Assembly: GCA_947493695.1 (NCBI GenBank) | Contig: CANLSF010000005.1 | Location: forward strand, 546,096 to 610,095 | Origin: an uncultured Kiloniellaceae bacterium | GTDB taxonomy: Bacteria; Pseudomonadota; Alphaproteobacteria; Kiloniellales; Kiloniellaceae | DNA: 64,000 nucleotides | Direction of reading: 5' to 3' | In this document: positions 35,011 through 44,669 of the stretch, piece by piece | Layout of the letters: every line of letters starts with the position of its first letter | How positions within the stretch are numbered: position 1 is the stretch's first letter | Notes under the pieces: model-generated | What the model was told of the DNA's origin: nothing | Database searches by the model: none | What the model saw: the letters and a program-made list of their open reading frames with translations, nothing else | Made by a program: the position numbers and the translations under genes

Positions 35011-36057
35011 TTGTTGAAAAAATTGGCTAGCACCTTGCTTGGTGCAACGATGCTTGCTGGCACAGCGTCGGCACAAGAAACACTGGAAATGACATCTGCA
35101 TTTCCACAGAACCTGCCTATACTTGGCGATGCTGGTGTTGACTTTGTAAATAAGATCAACGGCATATCTGAATCGGTCGAGTTCGAACATTACGATCCCA
35201 ACAAGCTGGTTCCAACGCTGGAAGCTCTGGACGCAGTGTCCAACGGTTCGGTTGACTCGGCGTTCACGACCCCGGGCTATTGGCAGGGTAAAATCAACTC
35301 CGCCTCTCTCTTTGCAGCTGTTCCTTTCGGACCGGAACCTGGTGAAATGCTCGCCTGGATCCTGTATGACGACGGTGCCAGGCTCTGGCAGCAGATGTAC
35401 GACGACAACGGTTACAACGTCGTGGTTGTCCCCTGCGGTATCTACTCGCCGGAAACCTCCGGCTGGTTCAAAAAAGAGATTAATTCGCTGGACGACCTTA
35501 AAGGCCTGAATATGCGCTTTTTCGGTCTCGGCGCGAAAGTCATGGAGAAGCTCGGCGTTTCGACGTCCCTGCTTGCAGCGGGTGATATCTTCCCGGCTCT
35601 CGAGCGTGGCGCAATCGATGCGACCGAATTCTCGATGCCTATCGTCGATGCCCGTCTCGGGTTCTACAAAATCGCGAAATACAACTACTTCCCGGGCTGG
35701 CATCAGCCGTCGACTTTGTTCGAGCTGATCGTGAACAAAGATGTCTGGGAGTCGCTGGACGAGAAATCTCACAACCAGATCCGGACCGCGTGTCAGGCCA
35801 ATATCACCACCAACCTGGCAAATGGCGAAGCGTCAAACTTCCCGGCAATGGTTGAGAATCAGGAAAAACACGGCGTCATCATCAAGCGCTGGTCGCCAGA
35901 AATGCTCGATGCTTTCGAAGCAAGCTGGAATGAAGTTGCAAGCGAGCTCGCAGCCGAAGACCCTTTCTTCAAGACCGTTTGGGATGACCTGCAGGAATTC
36001 CGTAAGGGCTATAAGACCTGGGGCGATAACATTAACCTGCCACGCCCGCGTAACTGA
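35011..36057 (+). CDS. TRAP transporter periplasmic substrate-binding protein (DctP/TakP-like)
   Basis: 348 residues from the TTG at 35011, chosen because GGGAGG (34997-35002) lies 8 nt upstream; an ATG at 34984 in the same frame precedes that site. A signal peptide of about 20 residues ends ATMLAGTASA. The mature DctP fold shows NKLVPTLEALDAVSNGSVD, the ligand-region arginine in LKGLNMRFFGLGAKVMEKLG, and PGWHQPSTLFELIVN, reminiscent of the 2-oxo-acid-binding TakP group. It captures an organic acid in the periplasm for the DctQM permease encoded downstream. A rho-independent hairpin separates it from those genes. Confidence 0.93.
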   Translation: MLKKLASTLLGATMLAGTASAQETLEMTSAFPQNLPILGDAGVDFVNKINGISESVEFEHYDPNKLVPTLEALDAVSNGSVDSAFTTPGYWQGKINSASLFAAVPFGPEPGEMLAWILYDDGARLWQQMYDDNGYNVVVVPCGIYSPETSGWFKKEINSLDDLKGLNMRFFGLGAKVMEKLGVSTSLLAAGDIFPALERGAIDATEFSMPIVDARLGFYKIAKYNYFPGWHQPSTLFELIVNKDVWESLDEKSHNQIRTACQANITTNLANGEASNFPAMVENQEKHGVIIKRWSPEMLDAFEASWNEVASELAAEDPFFKTVWDDLQEFRKGYKTWGDNINLPRPRN

Positions 36058-36080
36058 TAGACGCGTCAGGTTTAAACTGA

Positions 36081-36104
36081 AAAGCGGCCCTTCGGGGCCG
36101 CTTT
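36081..36104 (+). terminator. Hairpin terminator/attenuator between dctP- and dctQ-like genes
   Basis: Perfect 10-bp stem AAAGCGGCCC / GGGCCGCTTT with a TTCG tetraloop, the 3' arm running into CTTTCTTTG. Its place after the binding-protein gene and before the permease genes fits partial termination that makes the binding protein more abundant than the membrane subunits. Confidence 0.85.
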
Positions 36105-36201
36105 CTTTGATGTATCCTGCTATCCGAAAAGTTGACCTGCAATCCTGTACCTGTGCTGATTGCGAGAGGCTTGATGTTGTTGCGGCACATCTGGGGAATA
36201 G

Positions 36202-36987
36202 ATGACAAATCAACCGAATCCGGCGGGTGTTGAAGATCCGTCAAGCACTGGTCACCTGGCCAAGGAAGATCAACTCTGGGGCGACCGGGTCGTGGTCTTT
36301 GTCGCTCACTGCACTTCCTGGCTGTTCCCGATATTGGTTCTCGCGATCGTAGCGCAGGTGATTCTGCGCGGTATTGGCCACAATCAGGCCTGGCTGGACG
36401 ATCTTCACTGGTGGCTTTACGGCGCGGCCTTAATGACCGGTTTTGCCTACGCTATTACAAACGACAGTCATGTTCGCGTCGATATCTTCTATGATAATTT
36501 CAGCCCGAGAAAACAGACCCTGACGAACATAATCGGCCTGGGTTGGCTGTTGCTGCCGTTCATCATGATCATGACGGATATCATGTTTCATTATGCGGCG
36601 TCGTCCGTTTCGGCACGTGAAGGCTCGGACAGCCCGAACGGGTTGCACGGCCTTTATCTTTTGAAAACACTGCTTGTCGCTCTGTTTTTTCTGGCCATGA
36701 TTGCAGCCTGGGCCGCGCTTCAACGCAACCTAAGAAGGATTTCCAACCCCGATTTCTACAAGTTGATCCTCTGCGCGCTTCCGGCAGTCTGGTTCTTTGG
36801 AGAACGCGTCGCTCACTATTGTTTCTGGTGGTATGTGAGGCTTTCTCAACCAGATCTGAACCCCAGGCGTATCGTTCGAGAAGACATCTTCGATTACACT
36901 AATTGGACAGGTTTAGCGCTGCTCATCGCTTTGCTGATCGTGGCCTTTTTATGGTCCCGTCTGAAACCCAACAGCAAAGAGATCTGA
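36202..36987 (+). CDS. TRAP transporter small permease (DctQ-like)
   Basis: 261 residues, longer than the usual ~170-230. Four main hydrophobic segments lie at about 38-55, 70-90, 108-135 and 150-172, with the DctQ pattern ITNDSHVRVDIFYDNFSPR (about 91-109). A C-terminal extension holds an additional hydrophobic stretch (TGLALLIALLIVAFLW). It forms the membrane complex with the large subunit encoded 3 bp downstream. GGGGAA ribosome-binding site precedes the ATG. Confidence 0.9.
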   Translation: MTNQPNPAGVEDPSSTGHLAKEDQLWGDRVVVFVAHCTSWLFPILVLAIVAQVILRGIGHNQAWLDDLHWWLYGAALMTGFAYAITNDSHVRVDIFYDNFSPRKQTLTNIIGLGWLLLPFIMIMTDIMFHYAASSVSAREGSDSPNGLHGLYLLKTLLVALFFLAMIAAWAALQRNLRRISNPDFYKLILCALPAVWFFGERVAHYCFWWYVRLSQPDLNPRRIVREDIFDYTNWTGLALLIALLIVAFLWSRLKPNSKEI

Positions 36988-36990
36988 TCC

Positions 36991-38439
36991 GTGGAAGTTT
37001 TGTCGCTCATGTCCGGCCTGATGGATTTGAACCAGTGGATGGTTCTTTCCATGTTCATCCTTTTTATCGTTTTCCTGTTTTACGGCATTCCAGTCGCCTA
37101 CGCCCTGGTGGGTGTCAGCCTGGTGTTTGTTGTCCTTGGAGAATTCGTACTCGATGAAAACCGCAAACTGATCACTCAATTCATCGACTTCAAGCGAACC
37201 GGGATAAACTATACAAAGCTGGGCGCAAACGCCGGGCGCTTCTTTGGCGGTGTGATCAAAAATCCGGTTCTTGTTGCGCTCCCCATGTTCATTTTCATGG
37301 GTCTGATGCTCGATCAATCGGGCATTGCGCAGCGCATGATGCGGAATATGCAGCTGCTGTTCGGTGCATTGCGTGGTGGCCTCGCCCTGACTGTCATGCT
37401 GATCGGTATCATTCTCGCCGCATCCACTGGCGTGATCGGCGCATCCGTGGTCTTGCTCGGCGTGATGGGCATTCCCGCCATGATGAAGCAGAATTATGCC
37501 AAACCGATCGCAACTGGCACGATCGCGGCCTCCGGCACTCTCGGGATCCTCATCCCTCCCTCGATCATGCTGGTCATTATGTCTGACCAGATGGCGATTT
37601 CGCTCGGCGATCTTTTCATGGGTGCGGTCTTCCCGGGCCTTATCCTCGGTGGCCTCTACATAACCTATATCGTTCTCTACGGCCTGGTCAGGCCGAACGC
37701 CATGCCTCTGCCGGAAAACCGTGTGCCTATCTCGCGCAAGATCGTCATCGAGGTCCTCCTTTCCGTCGTACCGCCAATGTTGTTGATCCTTCTGGTGTTG
37801 GGCTCGATTTTCTTCGGGGTTGCAACACCTACGGAGGCTTCCGGCTTGGGCGCGCTCGGCGCAACCGTCCTGGCGTTCATGAACACAGGAATGAGCTTTA
37901 AAAAGCTGAGAGATGCCGCACGCCAGACCATGAATACGGCGGGTTACATTGTCGGTATCTTTATCGCGGCCAATTTCTTTGCCTATGTGCTTCGAAGATA
38001 CCGCGGCGATGATATCATTGAGAACCTCGTCCTGGGGTCGTTCGACAATCCCTACTTCGTCGTCGCTTTCATCCTCTTCGTCATTTTCCTCCTCGGCTTC
38101 CTACTCGACTGGATTGAGATCACGCTCATCATCATGCCGCTGATGCTACCCGTCATCCATGCCCTGAACATCACTGTCGAGGGTTATGGCGTGGTCGGCG
38201 ACCCGGTCGTCGTGTGGTTTGCCGTTTTGGTCGCGGTCACGCTTCAGACATCATTCCTGACGCCTCCAGTGGGTTTTGCGCTCTTCTATCTCAAGGGCGT
38301 TTGTCCGCCTGATATCAGCCTGGGGCACGTATACCGGGGCATCATCCCCTTTGTGATTCTTCAGCTGATCGGGCTTGGCATCGTGTTCCTCTTCCCGAAA
38401 GTCATTACCTGGCTGCCGGCGGTCGCCTACGCGAATTAG
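36991..38439 (+). CDS. TRAP transporter large permease (DctM-like)
   Basis: 482 residues from a GTG at 36991, with about twelve to thirteen hydrophobic segments. Family signatures are ALPMFIFMGLMLDQSG, the re-entrant-loop segment GVIGASVVLLGVMGIPAMMK, SGTLGILIPPSIMLVIMS and a late TSFLTPPVGFALFYLKG. It is the ion-coupled channel of a Na+- or H+-driven tripartite importer. Inserted sequence around 45-85 makes it longer than the ~425-residue standard. It is co-transcribed with the small permease. Confidence 0.93.
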   Translation: MEVLSLMSGLMDLNQWMVLSMFILFIVFLFYGIPVAYALVGVSLVFVVLGEFVLDENRKLITQFIDFKRTGINYTKLGANAGRFFGGVIKNPVLVALPMFIFMGLMLDQSGIAQRMMRNMQLLFGALRGGLALTVMLIGIILAASTGVIGASVVLLGVMGIPAMMKQNYAKPIATGTIAASGTLGILIPPSIMLVIMSDQMAISLGDLFMGAVFPGLILGGLYITYIVLYGLVRPNAMPLPENRVPISRKIVIEVLLSVVPPMLLILLVLGSIFFGVATPTEASGLGALGATVLAFMNTGMSFKKLRDAARQTMNTAGYIVGIFIAANFFAYVLRRYRGDDIIENLVLGSFDNPYFVVAFILFVIFLLGFLLDWIEITLIIMPLMLPVIHALNITVEGYGVVGDPVVVWFAVLVAVTLQTSFLTPPVGFALFYLKGVCPPDISLGHVYRGIIPFVILQLIGLGIVFLFPKVITWLPAVAYAN

Positions 38440-38462
38440 GCACGGCTGTGCGTTTTCGTTTT
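38440..38462 (+). terminator. Weak terminator after the TRAP operon
   Basis: A short stem GCAC-GGCT-GTGC directly after the dctM-like stop codon, followed by a T-rich run (TTTTCGTTTTT). The stem is only 4 bp, so this is a tentative call. Confidence 0.35.
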
Positions 38463-38520
38463 TCTGACGCCGGTCGTGGGTGGTAGCTTCAGACAACGGA
38501 AGAATGGCTTTTTTGTCTGA

Positions 38521-39426
38521 ATGACACGTGTAAACAATATAAACCTGAAGCTGCTGCAGACCTTTTTACTCGCGGCTGTGCATGGCAGCTTCAGGCGTGC
38601 CGCAGAGCTGGGGCAGCGCTCCCCTTCGGCGATAAGCATGCAGATCAAGGATCTGGAAGCCCAGATCGGCATGAGCCTCTTCATCCGCACACCGCAGCGG
38701 GTTGTCCTGACGCCTGAGGGCAAAATCCTGTTCGCACAGATCCAGTCGGCCATGGACAGTATTCATGGTGGCCTGGAACGTCTGGCTGAAATTTCGGCTG
38801 CGCGGCAGGGGCACATCAGAATTGCCTGTGCGCCGACCCTGGCGGCTTCCCGGCTCGGGAACATTCTTTCGACCTTCAAGACCCGTTTTCCCAAGAGTCA
38901 GGTCAACGTCAAGGAAATGCCGCCGCGCGACGCCCTGGTTCTCCTGCAGGAGCAAGAGGCGGAGTTCTACGTGGGGCCGGAACTCCCCAACCTCTCCGAC
39001 TTCGAATTTCAGGCTGTGATCGAGGACCCGTTGGTCTTTTGCATTCCACCGCTCCTGGACAGGGGTGACAAAAGCATCGCACTGGACGGTCTCGACGACA
39101 CGCCGATCATTCTTCTGGACAAAACAACCGCAATTCGGACGGTGATTGACGAGATCATTTCATCTGAAGACATAAAGCTCAACGCCCAGTATGAAGTCCA
39201 AAATGCGCACACGGCGATTGCATTGGCGTCTGCCGGACTAGGTATCGCGATTGTCCCGGGGATCGCACTTGGCTCGGTCAGCTGCGATGGGTTCCGAGTC
39301 GTGCCGATCGACAACAAGCGCGCACGCCGCTCGGTCGGCATCATCACCGCACGTGGGTATGTAAGTCACAATTACTCCGAGCAGTTAATTGAGCTGATCT
39401 GCCAGGACCTCAAGTCTATCGGGTAA
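38521..39426 (+). CDS. LysR-type transcriptional regulator
   Basis: 301 residues: N-terminal winged helix (NINLKLLQTFLLAAVHGSFRRAAE...SPSAISMQIKDLE) and LysR substrate-binding domain (about 95-295). It lies between the TRAP transporter and an aldehyde dehydrogenase/SDR pair, all on the same strand, and probably controls one or both in response to the transported acid. Inducer unknown. Confidence 0.92.
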   Translation: MTRVNNINLKLLQTFLLAAVHGSFRRAAELGQRSPSAISMQIKDLEAQIGMSLFIRTPQRVVLTPEGKILFAQIQSAMDSIHGGLERLAEISAARQGHIRIACAPTLAASRLGNILSTFKTRFPKSQVNVKEMPPRDALVLLQEQEAEFYVGPELPNLSDFEFQAVIEDPLVFCIPPLLDRGDKSIALDGLDDTPIILLDKTTAIRTVIDEIISSEDIKLNAQYEVQNAHTAIALASAGLGIAIVPGIALGSVSCDGFRVVPIDNKRARRSVGIITARGYVSHNYSEQLIELICQDLKSIG

Positions 39427-39609
39427 TGCCTTTCCCAGCGCGGAACTGCATCTTTCGCAGCATAAAGAAAACTGACACCCCGTTTAGATAATCAGACTGT
39501 CAGTGGCTCGGGATGAGTGGATACTCTCGCGCGACTAGGCTTGGAACTGAGGCAGGACACCAGGTGGAGTGAAGCTTCGAAAAAATCGAAAATGCGACAA
39601 GGCAAGAGT

Positions 39610-41064
39610 ATGAGCAGCGAAGACATATGGTTCGATACCCGCAGATGTTTCATCGGCGGCGCATGGGTCGAGAGTGACTCCGGCGAAGACCTGGAACTGA
39701 CAAACCCCTCGAACGGCAAAATAATCTGTTCAATCGTCCGGGGAAACACGGCCGATATCGAGCGCGCCGTAACGGCTGCGTCCAAGGCACTTGAGGACAG
39801 CTGGGGCCGAATGACGGCACCAGAGCGCGGCCGGATCCTCTTTCGCCTTGGCCAGCTCGTGCTCGACAACACCGAGACGTTGGCCCGCCTGGAAGCCATG
39901 GACGTTGGCAAGCCGCTGACCCAGGCGCGCGCCGATGTCATCGCCCTTGCGCGATATCTCGAGTTTTATGGCGGTGCTGTCGATAAAGTTCACGGCGAGA
40001 CGATCCCATACCTGGATGGTTACACCGTTTACACCCTACGCGAACGTCATGGTGTCACCGGCCATATCATTCCCTGGAACTATCCGATGCAGATCATCGG
40101 CCGCTCGGTCGGCGCCGCCCTGGCGATGGGCAACGCCGCTGTTTTGAAACCCGCCGAAGAAGCCTGTTTGACCGCCCTGGCTTTCGCCGACCTGGCGCGG
40201 CAAGCGGGCCTCCCTGCAGGCGCGTTGAACGTTGTGCCGGGATTGGGTGCGGAAGCGGGCGCGGCCCTCACACAGCACCCTGGTGTGCAACACATTTCCT
40301 TCACCGGATCGGTCGGTGTTGGCAAACTCATTCAGGCCGCAGCCGCGCAGAACGTCGTACCGGTTACCCTCGAACTAGGTGGGAAATCGCCTCAGTTGGT
40401 CTTCGAGGATGCCGATGTCGAAAAAGCCCTCCCTTTCCTGGTGAACGCAGGTATCCAGAATGCAGGGCAAACCTGTTCCGCTTCCTCCCGGATTCTCGTA
40501 CACAGCAGCCGCTATGACGAAGTCGTCTCGAAGATGGCGGCGCGTTACAGAAACCTGCAAGTCGGTCCGGCGATGGACGACCTGGACGTCGGTCCCCTCA
40601 TTTCCCAACGGCAAAAAACAATCGTCGAAGGTTTCCTGGAACGGGGTAAAGGGCTGGAGGTCGCTGCCGAGGGTGACATTACCAGTGATGCCCCCTCCGA
40701 CGGCGCCTACGTCAGGCCGACCCTATACAGCGGCGTAAGCCCGGATCATGTGCTCGCTCAGCAGGAGATCTTCGGACCGGTCCAGGTGATTATCCCCTTT
40801 TCGGACGAGGAAGAGGCTGTTCGCATTGCAAACGGTACGCCTTTCGGTCTTGTCGCCTCCGTTTGGAGCGACAGTGGCGCGCGGCAAATGCGACTGGCGA
40901 AAAAGCTGCGGGCGGGACAGGTCTTCCTAAACAATTATGGTGCCGGCGGCGGAGTGGAACTTCCCTTCGGCGGTGCTGGTCTCTCAGGGCACGGGCGTGA
41001 AAAAGGCTTTGAAGCGCTCTATGGCTTTTCAACACTCAAAACAGTAGCCGCACATCACGGATAG
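39610..41064 (+). CDS. NAD(P)+-dependent aldehyde dehydrogenase
   Basis: 484 residues from the ATG at 39610 (AAGGCAAG upstream); the frame is open back to 39517, but those residues are not ALDH-like. Catalytic set complete: Asn157 (PWNYPM), Glu255 (LELGGKSP) and Cys289 (GQTCSASSR). It resembles betaine-aldehyde and gamma-glutamyl-aminobutyraldehyde-type dehydrogenases in general outline. The SDR gene follows 2 bp later, suggesting an alcohol-to-aldehyde-to-acid or similar oxidation series fed by the TRAP importer. Confidence 0.92.
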   Translation: MSSEDIWFDTRRCFIGGAWVESDSGEDLELTNPSNGKIICSIVRGNTADIERAVTAASKALEDSWGRMTAPERGRILFRLGQLVLDNTETLARLEAMDVGKPLTQARADVIALARYLEFYGGAVDKVHGETIPYLDGYTVYTLRERHGVTGHIIPWNYPMQIIGRSVGAALAMGNAAVLKPAEEACLTALAFADLARQAGLPAGALNVVPGLGAEAGAALTQHPGVQHISFTGSVGVGKLIQAAAAQNVVPVTLELGGKSPQLVFEDADVEKALPFLVNAGIQNAGQTCSASSRILVHSSRYDEVVSKMAARYRNLQVGPAMDDLDVGPLISQRQKTIVEGFLERGKGLEVAAEGDITSDAPSDGAYVRPTLYSGVSPDHVLAQQEIFGPVQVIIPFSDEEEAVRIANGTPFGLVASVWSDSGARQMRLAKKLRAGQVFLNNYGAGGGVELPFGGAGLSGHGREKGFEALYGFSTLKTVAAHHG

Positions 41065-41066
41065 GA

Positions 41067-41819
41067 ATGTACATGCGATTAGAAGGAAAAGTAGCCATCG
41101 TGACCGGTGGCGCTTCCGGCTTTGGTGCGGGAATCGTCCGCAAGTTTCTTGCCGAGGGCGCAAGCGTTATGATCGCCGACCTTAATGGCGATGCCGCGCA
41201 AAAGATGGCCGATGCAATCGGCGGAGAGGTTCGTTCCTGCAACGCAAATGTCACAAAATCCGCCGACTTGGAAGCGATGACGTCTGCCACTCTCGACGCC
41301 TTTGGCCGGATCGACATCCTGGTCAACAATGCAGGCACGACCCATCTTCCGGCTCCCATGGAAGAGGTCACCGAAGAGGATTTCGATCTGGTCCTAGCGG
41401 TGAACGCCAAGTCCGTGTTCCTGACCGCAAAGCACATCGTGCCTCTCATGAAGGCACAAAATTCCGGCGCCATTCTGAATGTCGCATCAACCGCTGCAGT
41501 CAGCCCGCGGCCCCGCTTGAGCTGGTACAACGCCTCGAAAGGCTGGATGACAACCGCCACCAAAGCCATGGCCATCGAACTGGCGGCCGAGGGTGTTCGG
41601 GTAAATGCGATTAACCCGGTTGCAGGCGACACCCCTCTCCTCAAGAGTTTCATGGGCGAGGACACGCCCGAGGTACGCGCAAAATTTCTTTCCACCATAC
41701 CGATCGGGCGCTTTTCGACACCGGAAGATATGGGCAACGCCGCCTGTTATCTCTGTTCGGACGAAGCCAGCATGATTACCGGTGTCTGCATGGAGGTAGA
41801 TGGCGGCCGCTGTATCTGA
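41067..41819 (+). CDS. Short-chain dehydrogenase/reductase (SDR)
   Basis: 250 residues, classical SDR. Cofactor motif TGGASGFG at 13-20, NNAG at 87-90, and catalytic Ser141, Tyr154 and Lys158 (YNASK). A second in-frame ATG at 41073 is possible. It oxidises or reduces a hydroxyl/keto group with NAD(P); the substrate is unknown but presumably the compound handled by the aldehyde dehydrogenase encoded just upstream. Confidence 0.93.
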   Translation: MYMRLEGKVAIVTGGASGFGAGIVRKFLAEGASVMIADLNGDAAQKMADAIGGEVRSCNANVTKSADLEAMTSATLDAFGRIDILVNNAGTTHLPAPMEEVTEEDFDLVLAVNAKSVFLTAKHIVPLMKAQNSGAILNVASTAAVSPRPRLSWYNASKGWMTTATKAMAIELAAEGVRVNAINPVAGDTPLLKSFMGEDTPEVRAKFLSTIPIGRFSTPEDMGNAACYLCSDEASMITGVCMEVDGGRCI

Positions 41820-42175
41820 CGCAGCGCCTGCTGGATCTAACCTAGCAAGCGTTGCTTTCAACTTGTCAGGATTCAGAAATTCTCATGCATTCAGATGAGT
41901 TGTTCGCTCTTTTGGAAGCCTTAGAAATAAGCACCTGAAAACCTTTACATCAATCGAGCTTTCCCAGTTAAGTCTAAGCATCCAACGCGAACAACCGCCC
42001 TGAAAAAGGAAAAGCACATTCAGAATAAGCTGAGGGTCTGGTGATGAGGTCTTTTAAAGCAGTGCAGGTCGGTGAAGCTGGTATTTCTTCGCGTTTTTCC
42101 ACCTTCCTTCGTTATGGAATTTCGGATTGTAGTTTTAGAATCCGTTCAGAAAGCAGATGAGTCTGAAACGGACCA
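41820..42175. other. Intergenic region between convergent genes
   Basis: About 356 bp between convergent SDR genes. I see no gene, RNA or strong terminator; a short AGCAA-GCG-TTGCT hairpin near 41843-41855 is too weak to call. It marks the border between the TRAP-linked and Dpp-linked clusters. Confidence 0.4.
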
Positions 42176-42913
42176 TCATGACTGCCCGCCGTCGACGCAC
42201 AGCACCTGCCCCGTGATCCATCCGGCATCTTGACCGGCCAGAAAGGAAGCCGCATTTGCGATGTCCTCCGGCTGGCCCAGGCGGCGCAGATGAATGCGCT
42301 CGACCAGAGCTTTCTGGCCGTCTTCGCCGTAGCTTTCCCACTGACGACGTGTGGCATCGTTGGACAACACGAAACCAGGCGCAATGGAATTGACGGTAAT
42401 GCCCTGGGGACCTAGTTCCAGCGCCAACTGACGCGTCAGGCCGATCAAAGCGTGCTTGGATGCGGTGTAGGCCTGAATCCCTGTCAGGCTTGGGCGCAAC
42501 CCCGCTCCCGAGCTGATAGTTACGATCCTGCCGCTGCCCAACGCGCGCATTTTCGGCACCAGCACTTGGGCCAGGAAGAAAGCACTGTCGATGTTGGCAG
42601 CAAAGACTCTGCGCCAGTCTTCCTCGCTCACCTCGTCGAGCGGCTGGCGGGTCTGCCCGCAAACACCCCCGGCCGCATTGATCAGAACTTCCGGTGCCCC
42701 CTGTTCCGTAATCACCGCGTCCACGAGACGGGCAACATTGGATTTGTTTCCCAGGTCGGCCTCGAAAGCCGGAAAACCGAGTTCGGCAGCAGCCTGTTCA
42801 AAGGCTTCGCCGGGCCGGTCGGTGACCACCACCTGAAAACCATCCCTTGAGAGCCGGCGGGCGATGGCCGCGCCGATGCCACCGCAGATCCCGGAGACGA
42901 GGGCAACGCTCAT
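42176..42913 (-). CDS. Short-chain dehydrogenase/reductase (SDR)
   Basis: 245 residues. Cofactor segment SGICGGIG at 7-14, NAAGG at 79-83, catalytic Ser134/135, Tyr149 and Lys153 (YTASK), and the C-terminal ITGQVLCVDGG typical of FabG-like enzymes. The start overlaps the stop of the ketopantoate-reductase-like gene as ATGA. It is the last gene of the MarR-creatininase-PanE-like-SDR operon and probably acts on a keto or hydroxy intermediate of that pathway. Confidence 0.92.
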   Translation of the reverse strand: MSVALVSGICGGIGAAIARRLSRDGFQVVVTDRPGEAFEQAAAELGFPAFEADLGNKSNVARLVDAVITEQGAPEVLINAAGGVCGQTRQPLDEVSEEDWRRVFAANIDSAFFLAQVLVPKMRALGSGRIVTISSGAGLRPSLTGIQAYTASKHALIGLTRQLALELGPQGITVNSIAPGFVLSNDATRRQWESYGEDGQKALVERIHLRRLGQPEDIANAASFLAGQDAGWITGQVLCVDGGQS

Positions 42914-43947
42914 GGAATGGCTCCATCGTATAGAGCCGCGTTGAGTTCGGCGAAGGTTTCGGCTGACTGCGGTCTGTGGCCTTCTTCGATATCGTGCACA
43001 AGAGAAACCAGACGCGATAAAACCGGTACCTCGATGCCGTGTGTTGCCGCTATTTCGGCAATCACGCCGATCTGCGGATCGACCTCAGTCCGGCGGCGTC
43101 GGATAGCCAGGTCCCGCCAGATACCGGAGTGGGTTTTCGCAGTCTTCGATGTGAAGTCAGCCAGTGCGGCAATTGACTGCCGTGCCGCCTCATCTGATGC
43201 ACCGGGAACGAAGGCATTCGGGTCGAAGCCGTTGAAGCCGCGCGGCGTCACCCCTTCGGCGATTGCGACCGCCATAACTTCTCGCCCGAGCGCAATCAGC
43301 ACCGGCCCCCGCACCGGGTCGGCAAAATTGGCTGACATGCTGTCGGGTGTCAGCGCCGTGGCAAAGAGCATGGCGCCGTATCCGAGCTTACCCCATAGAT
43401 AGCTCCAGATGTCGTCTGTCAGAACCGCATCGGGTTCGAAAATCTTGAGCAGGCGATGCATCTCACGGGTACGCGGCTTTGCGGCGCCATCGATCTCGCC
43501 GACGACAACCGCGCCACGGTTACCGAAGAGAATCCGGCCCGGCTCCTGCCAGTCGCTGCCATAGTTCACGAAAGCGCCCATCACCCGGTCCCGCCCCGCC
43601 ATCTCAGCGATCAGGCGTTCATTCAATCCGTTCTGAGCTGAGAGCACAAAGCCGTCCTCTGCCAGATGGGGCAGCAGCATGCGCATTGCCTCTTCCGTCG
43701 CCTGGGCCTTAACGGCCAGCACGATACAGCGATAACGTCCCTCAACCTCATCGGGCGTGAGGGTTTTGACGACCTGGCGGAAATCCTCGACCGGTCCCTC
43801 GATCAACACGCCTTCATTGGAACAGGCGGCTGCATGGTCAGCATCAATATCGGTCATCAACACCGGGATGCCGGCACGTGCCCAGTAGGCTCCCAGGATA
43901 CCGCCGATGGCGCCGGCACCCCAGATCAGGACCGGATCGCGCGACAC
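42910..43947 (-). CDS. Ketopantoate reductase-like (PanE/ApbA family) oxidoreductase
   Basis: 345 residues from a GTG at 43947, overlapping the TAG of the upstream gene by one base; a longer reading to 43971 exists. N-terminal Rossmann domain with GAGAIGG at about 10-16, then the all-alpha C-terminal ApbA domain (LWGKLGYGAMLFATALT, and RRRRTEVDPQIGVI, which carries the family's late conserved segment). True PanE is a pantothenate enzyme; members in catabolic operons reduce or oxidise other 2-hydroxy/2-oxo acids. The operon context favours a catabolic role. Confidence 0.85.
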   Translation of the reverse strand: MSRDPVLIWGAGAIGGILGAYWARAGIPVLMTDIDADHAAACSNEGVLIEGPVEDFRQVVKTLTPDEVEGRYRCIVLAVKAQATEEAMRMLLPHLAEDGFVLSAQNGLNERLIAEMAGRDRVMGAFVNYGSDWQEPGRILFGNRGAVVVGEIDGAAKPRTREMHRLLKIFEPDAVLTDDIWSYLWGKLGYGAMLFATALTPDSMSANFADPVRGPVLIALGREVMAVAIAEGVTPRGFNGFDPNAFVPGASDEAARQSIAALADFTSKTAKTHSGIWRDLAIRRRRTEVDPQIGVIAEIAATHGIEVPVLSRLVSLVHDIEEGHRPQSAETFAELNAALYDGAIP

Positions 43948-44663
43948 TAATCCAGCCTCAGCTCGGGCCACGGCCCCTCAATGGCGGCGCGGGTTTCTTC
44001 GACACCCGTCTTCCAGAGCGCGAGTGCCGCCTCGTCGTCTACCTGCCAGGGACCGCCGAAGTTGCCATCTCCCAGAATTTCCCGCGCCTTTTGTGGCGTC
44101 GCGGCACGGATCGCCGCCATATCCGGTGCCGGTTTTTCACCCTCCGGCGCTGGTGCATGGTCAAGCCGGGTCCAGGGAAAATTCTCCATCCAGTTGGCGT
44201 GGGTACCGATTGGGTGGATCTCCTTCGTTTTGGCCGCTGTGCGCGGTGCATTCCACCAGTTGTGCAGCCGGACCGATATATCGCCATAGTCCGCCATCAG
44301 TTCCTGACCGAGCGCGCCGACAGCGGAGTTTCCGCCGTGGCCGTTGACGATCAGAATCCGATTGAAACCGGTCCGGCGCAGCGACGCGATGATGTCGCGC
44401 ATCAAAGCCATCAGAGTCTCAATCCGCAAGGTCACCGTACCGGGATAAGCCGTAAAGTAAGGTGTCATGCCGTAGGGGATAACCGGATAAACGGGGACGC
44501 CCAGCGGCTCTGCAGCTTCACAGGCCACGCGCTCGGAATTGAGCACATCGACACAGAGCGAAAGCTGCGCGTGCTGTTCGACCGAACCGATCGGCAGAAC
44601 ACAGCGCGTGTCCTTCGCCACCTGACGTTCGACATCCATCCAGTTCATATCCGAAATCATCAT
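43947..44663 (-). CDS. Creatininase family amidohydrolase
   Basis: 238 residues. The family metal site is recognisable: Glu29 and His31 in GSVEQH, Asp39, and His109 in VNGHGGN. The usual EQHGPHLPLGTD loop is altered: one residue shorter and lacking the second histidine (EQHAQLSLCVD). Creatininase relatives open cyclic amides (creatinine, hydantoin-like or formylated compounds). It is in one operon with a MarR regulator, a PanE-like reductase and an SDR, opposite a peptide-type ABC importer. Confidence 0.85.
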   Translation of the reverse strand: MMISDMNWMDVERQVAKDTRCVLPIGSVEQHAQLSLCVDVLNSERVACEAAEPLGVPVYPVIPYGMTPYFTAYPGTVTLRIETLMALMRDIIASLRRTGFNRILIVNGHGGNSAVGALGQELMADYGDISVRLHNWWNAPRTAAKTKEIHPIGTHANWMENFPWTRLDHAPAPEGEKPAPDMAAIRAATPQKAREILGDGNFGGPWQVDDEAALALWKTGVEETRAAIEGPWPELRLD

Positions 44664-44669
44664 GGTTTC

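Noticed and set aside
34876..35772. Minus-strand frame of 298 codons opposite the TRAP binding protein
   Set aside because: Mirror of a well-defined DctP-type gene with signal peptide; no domain of its own.
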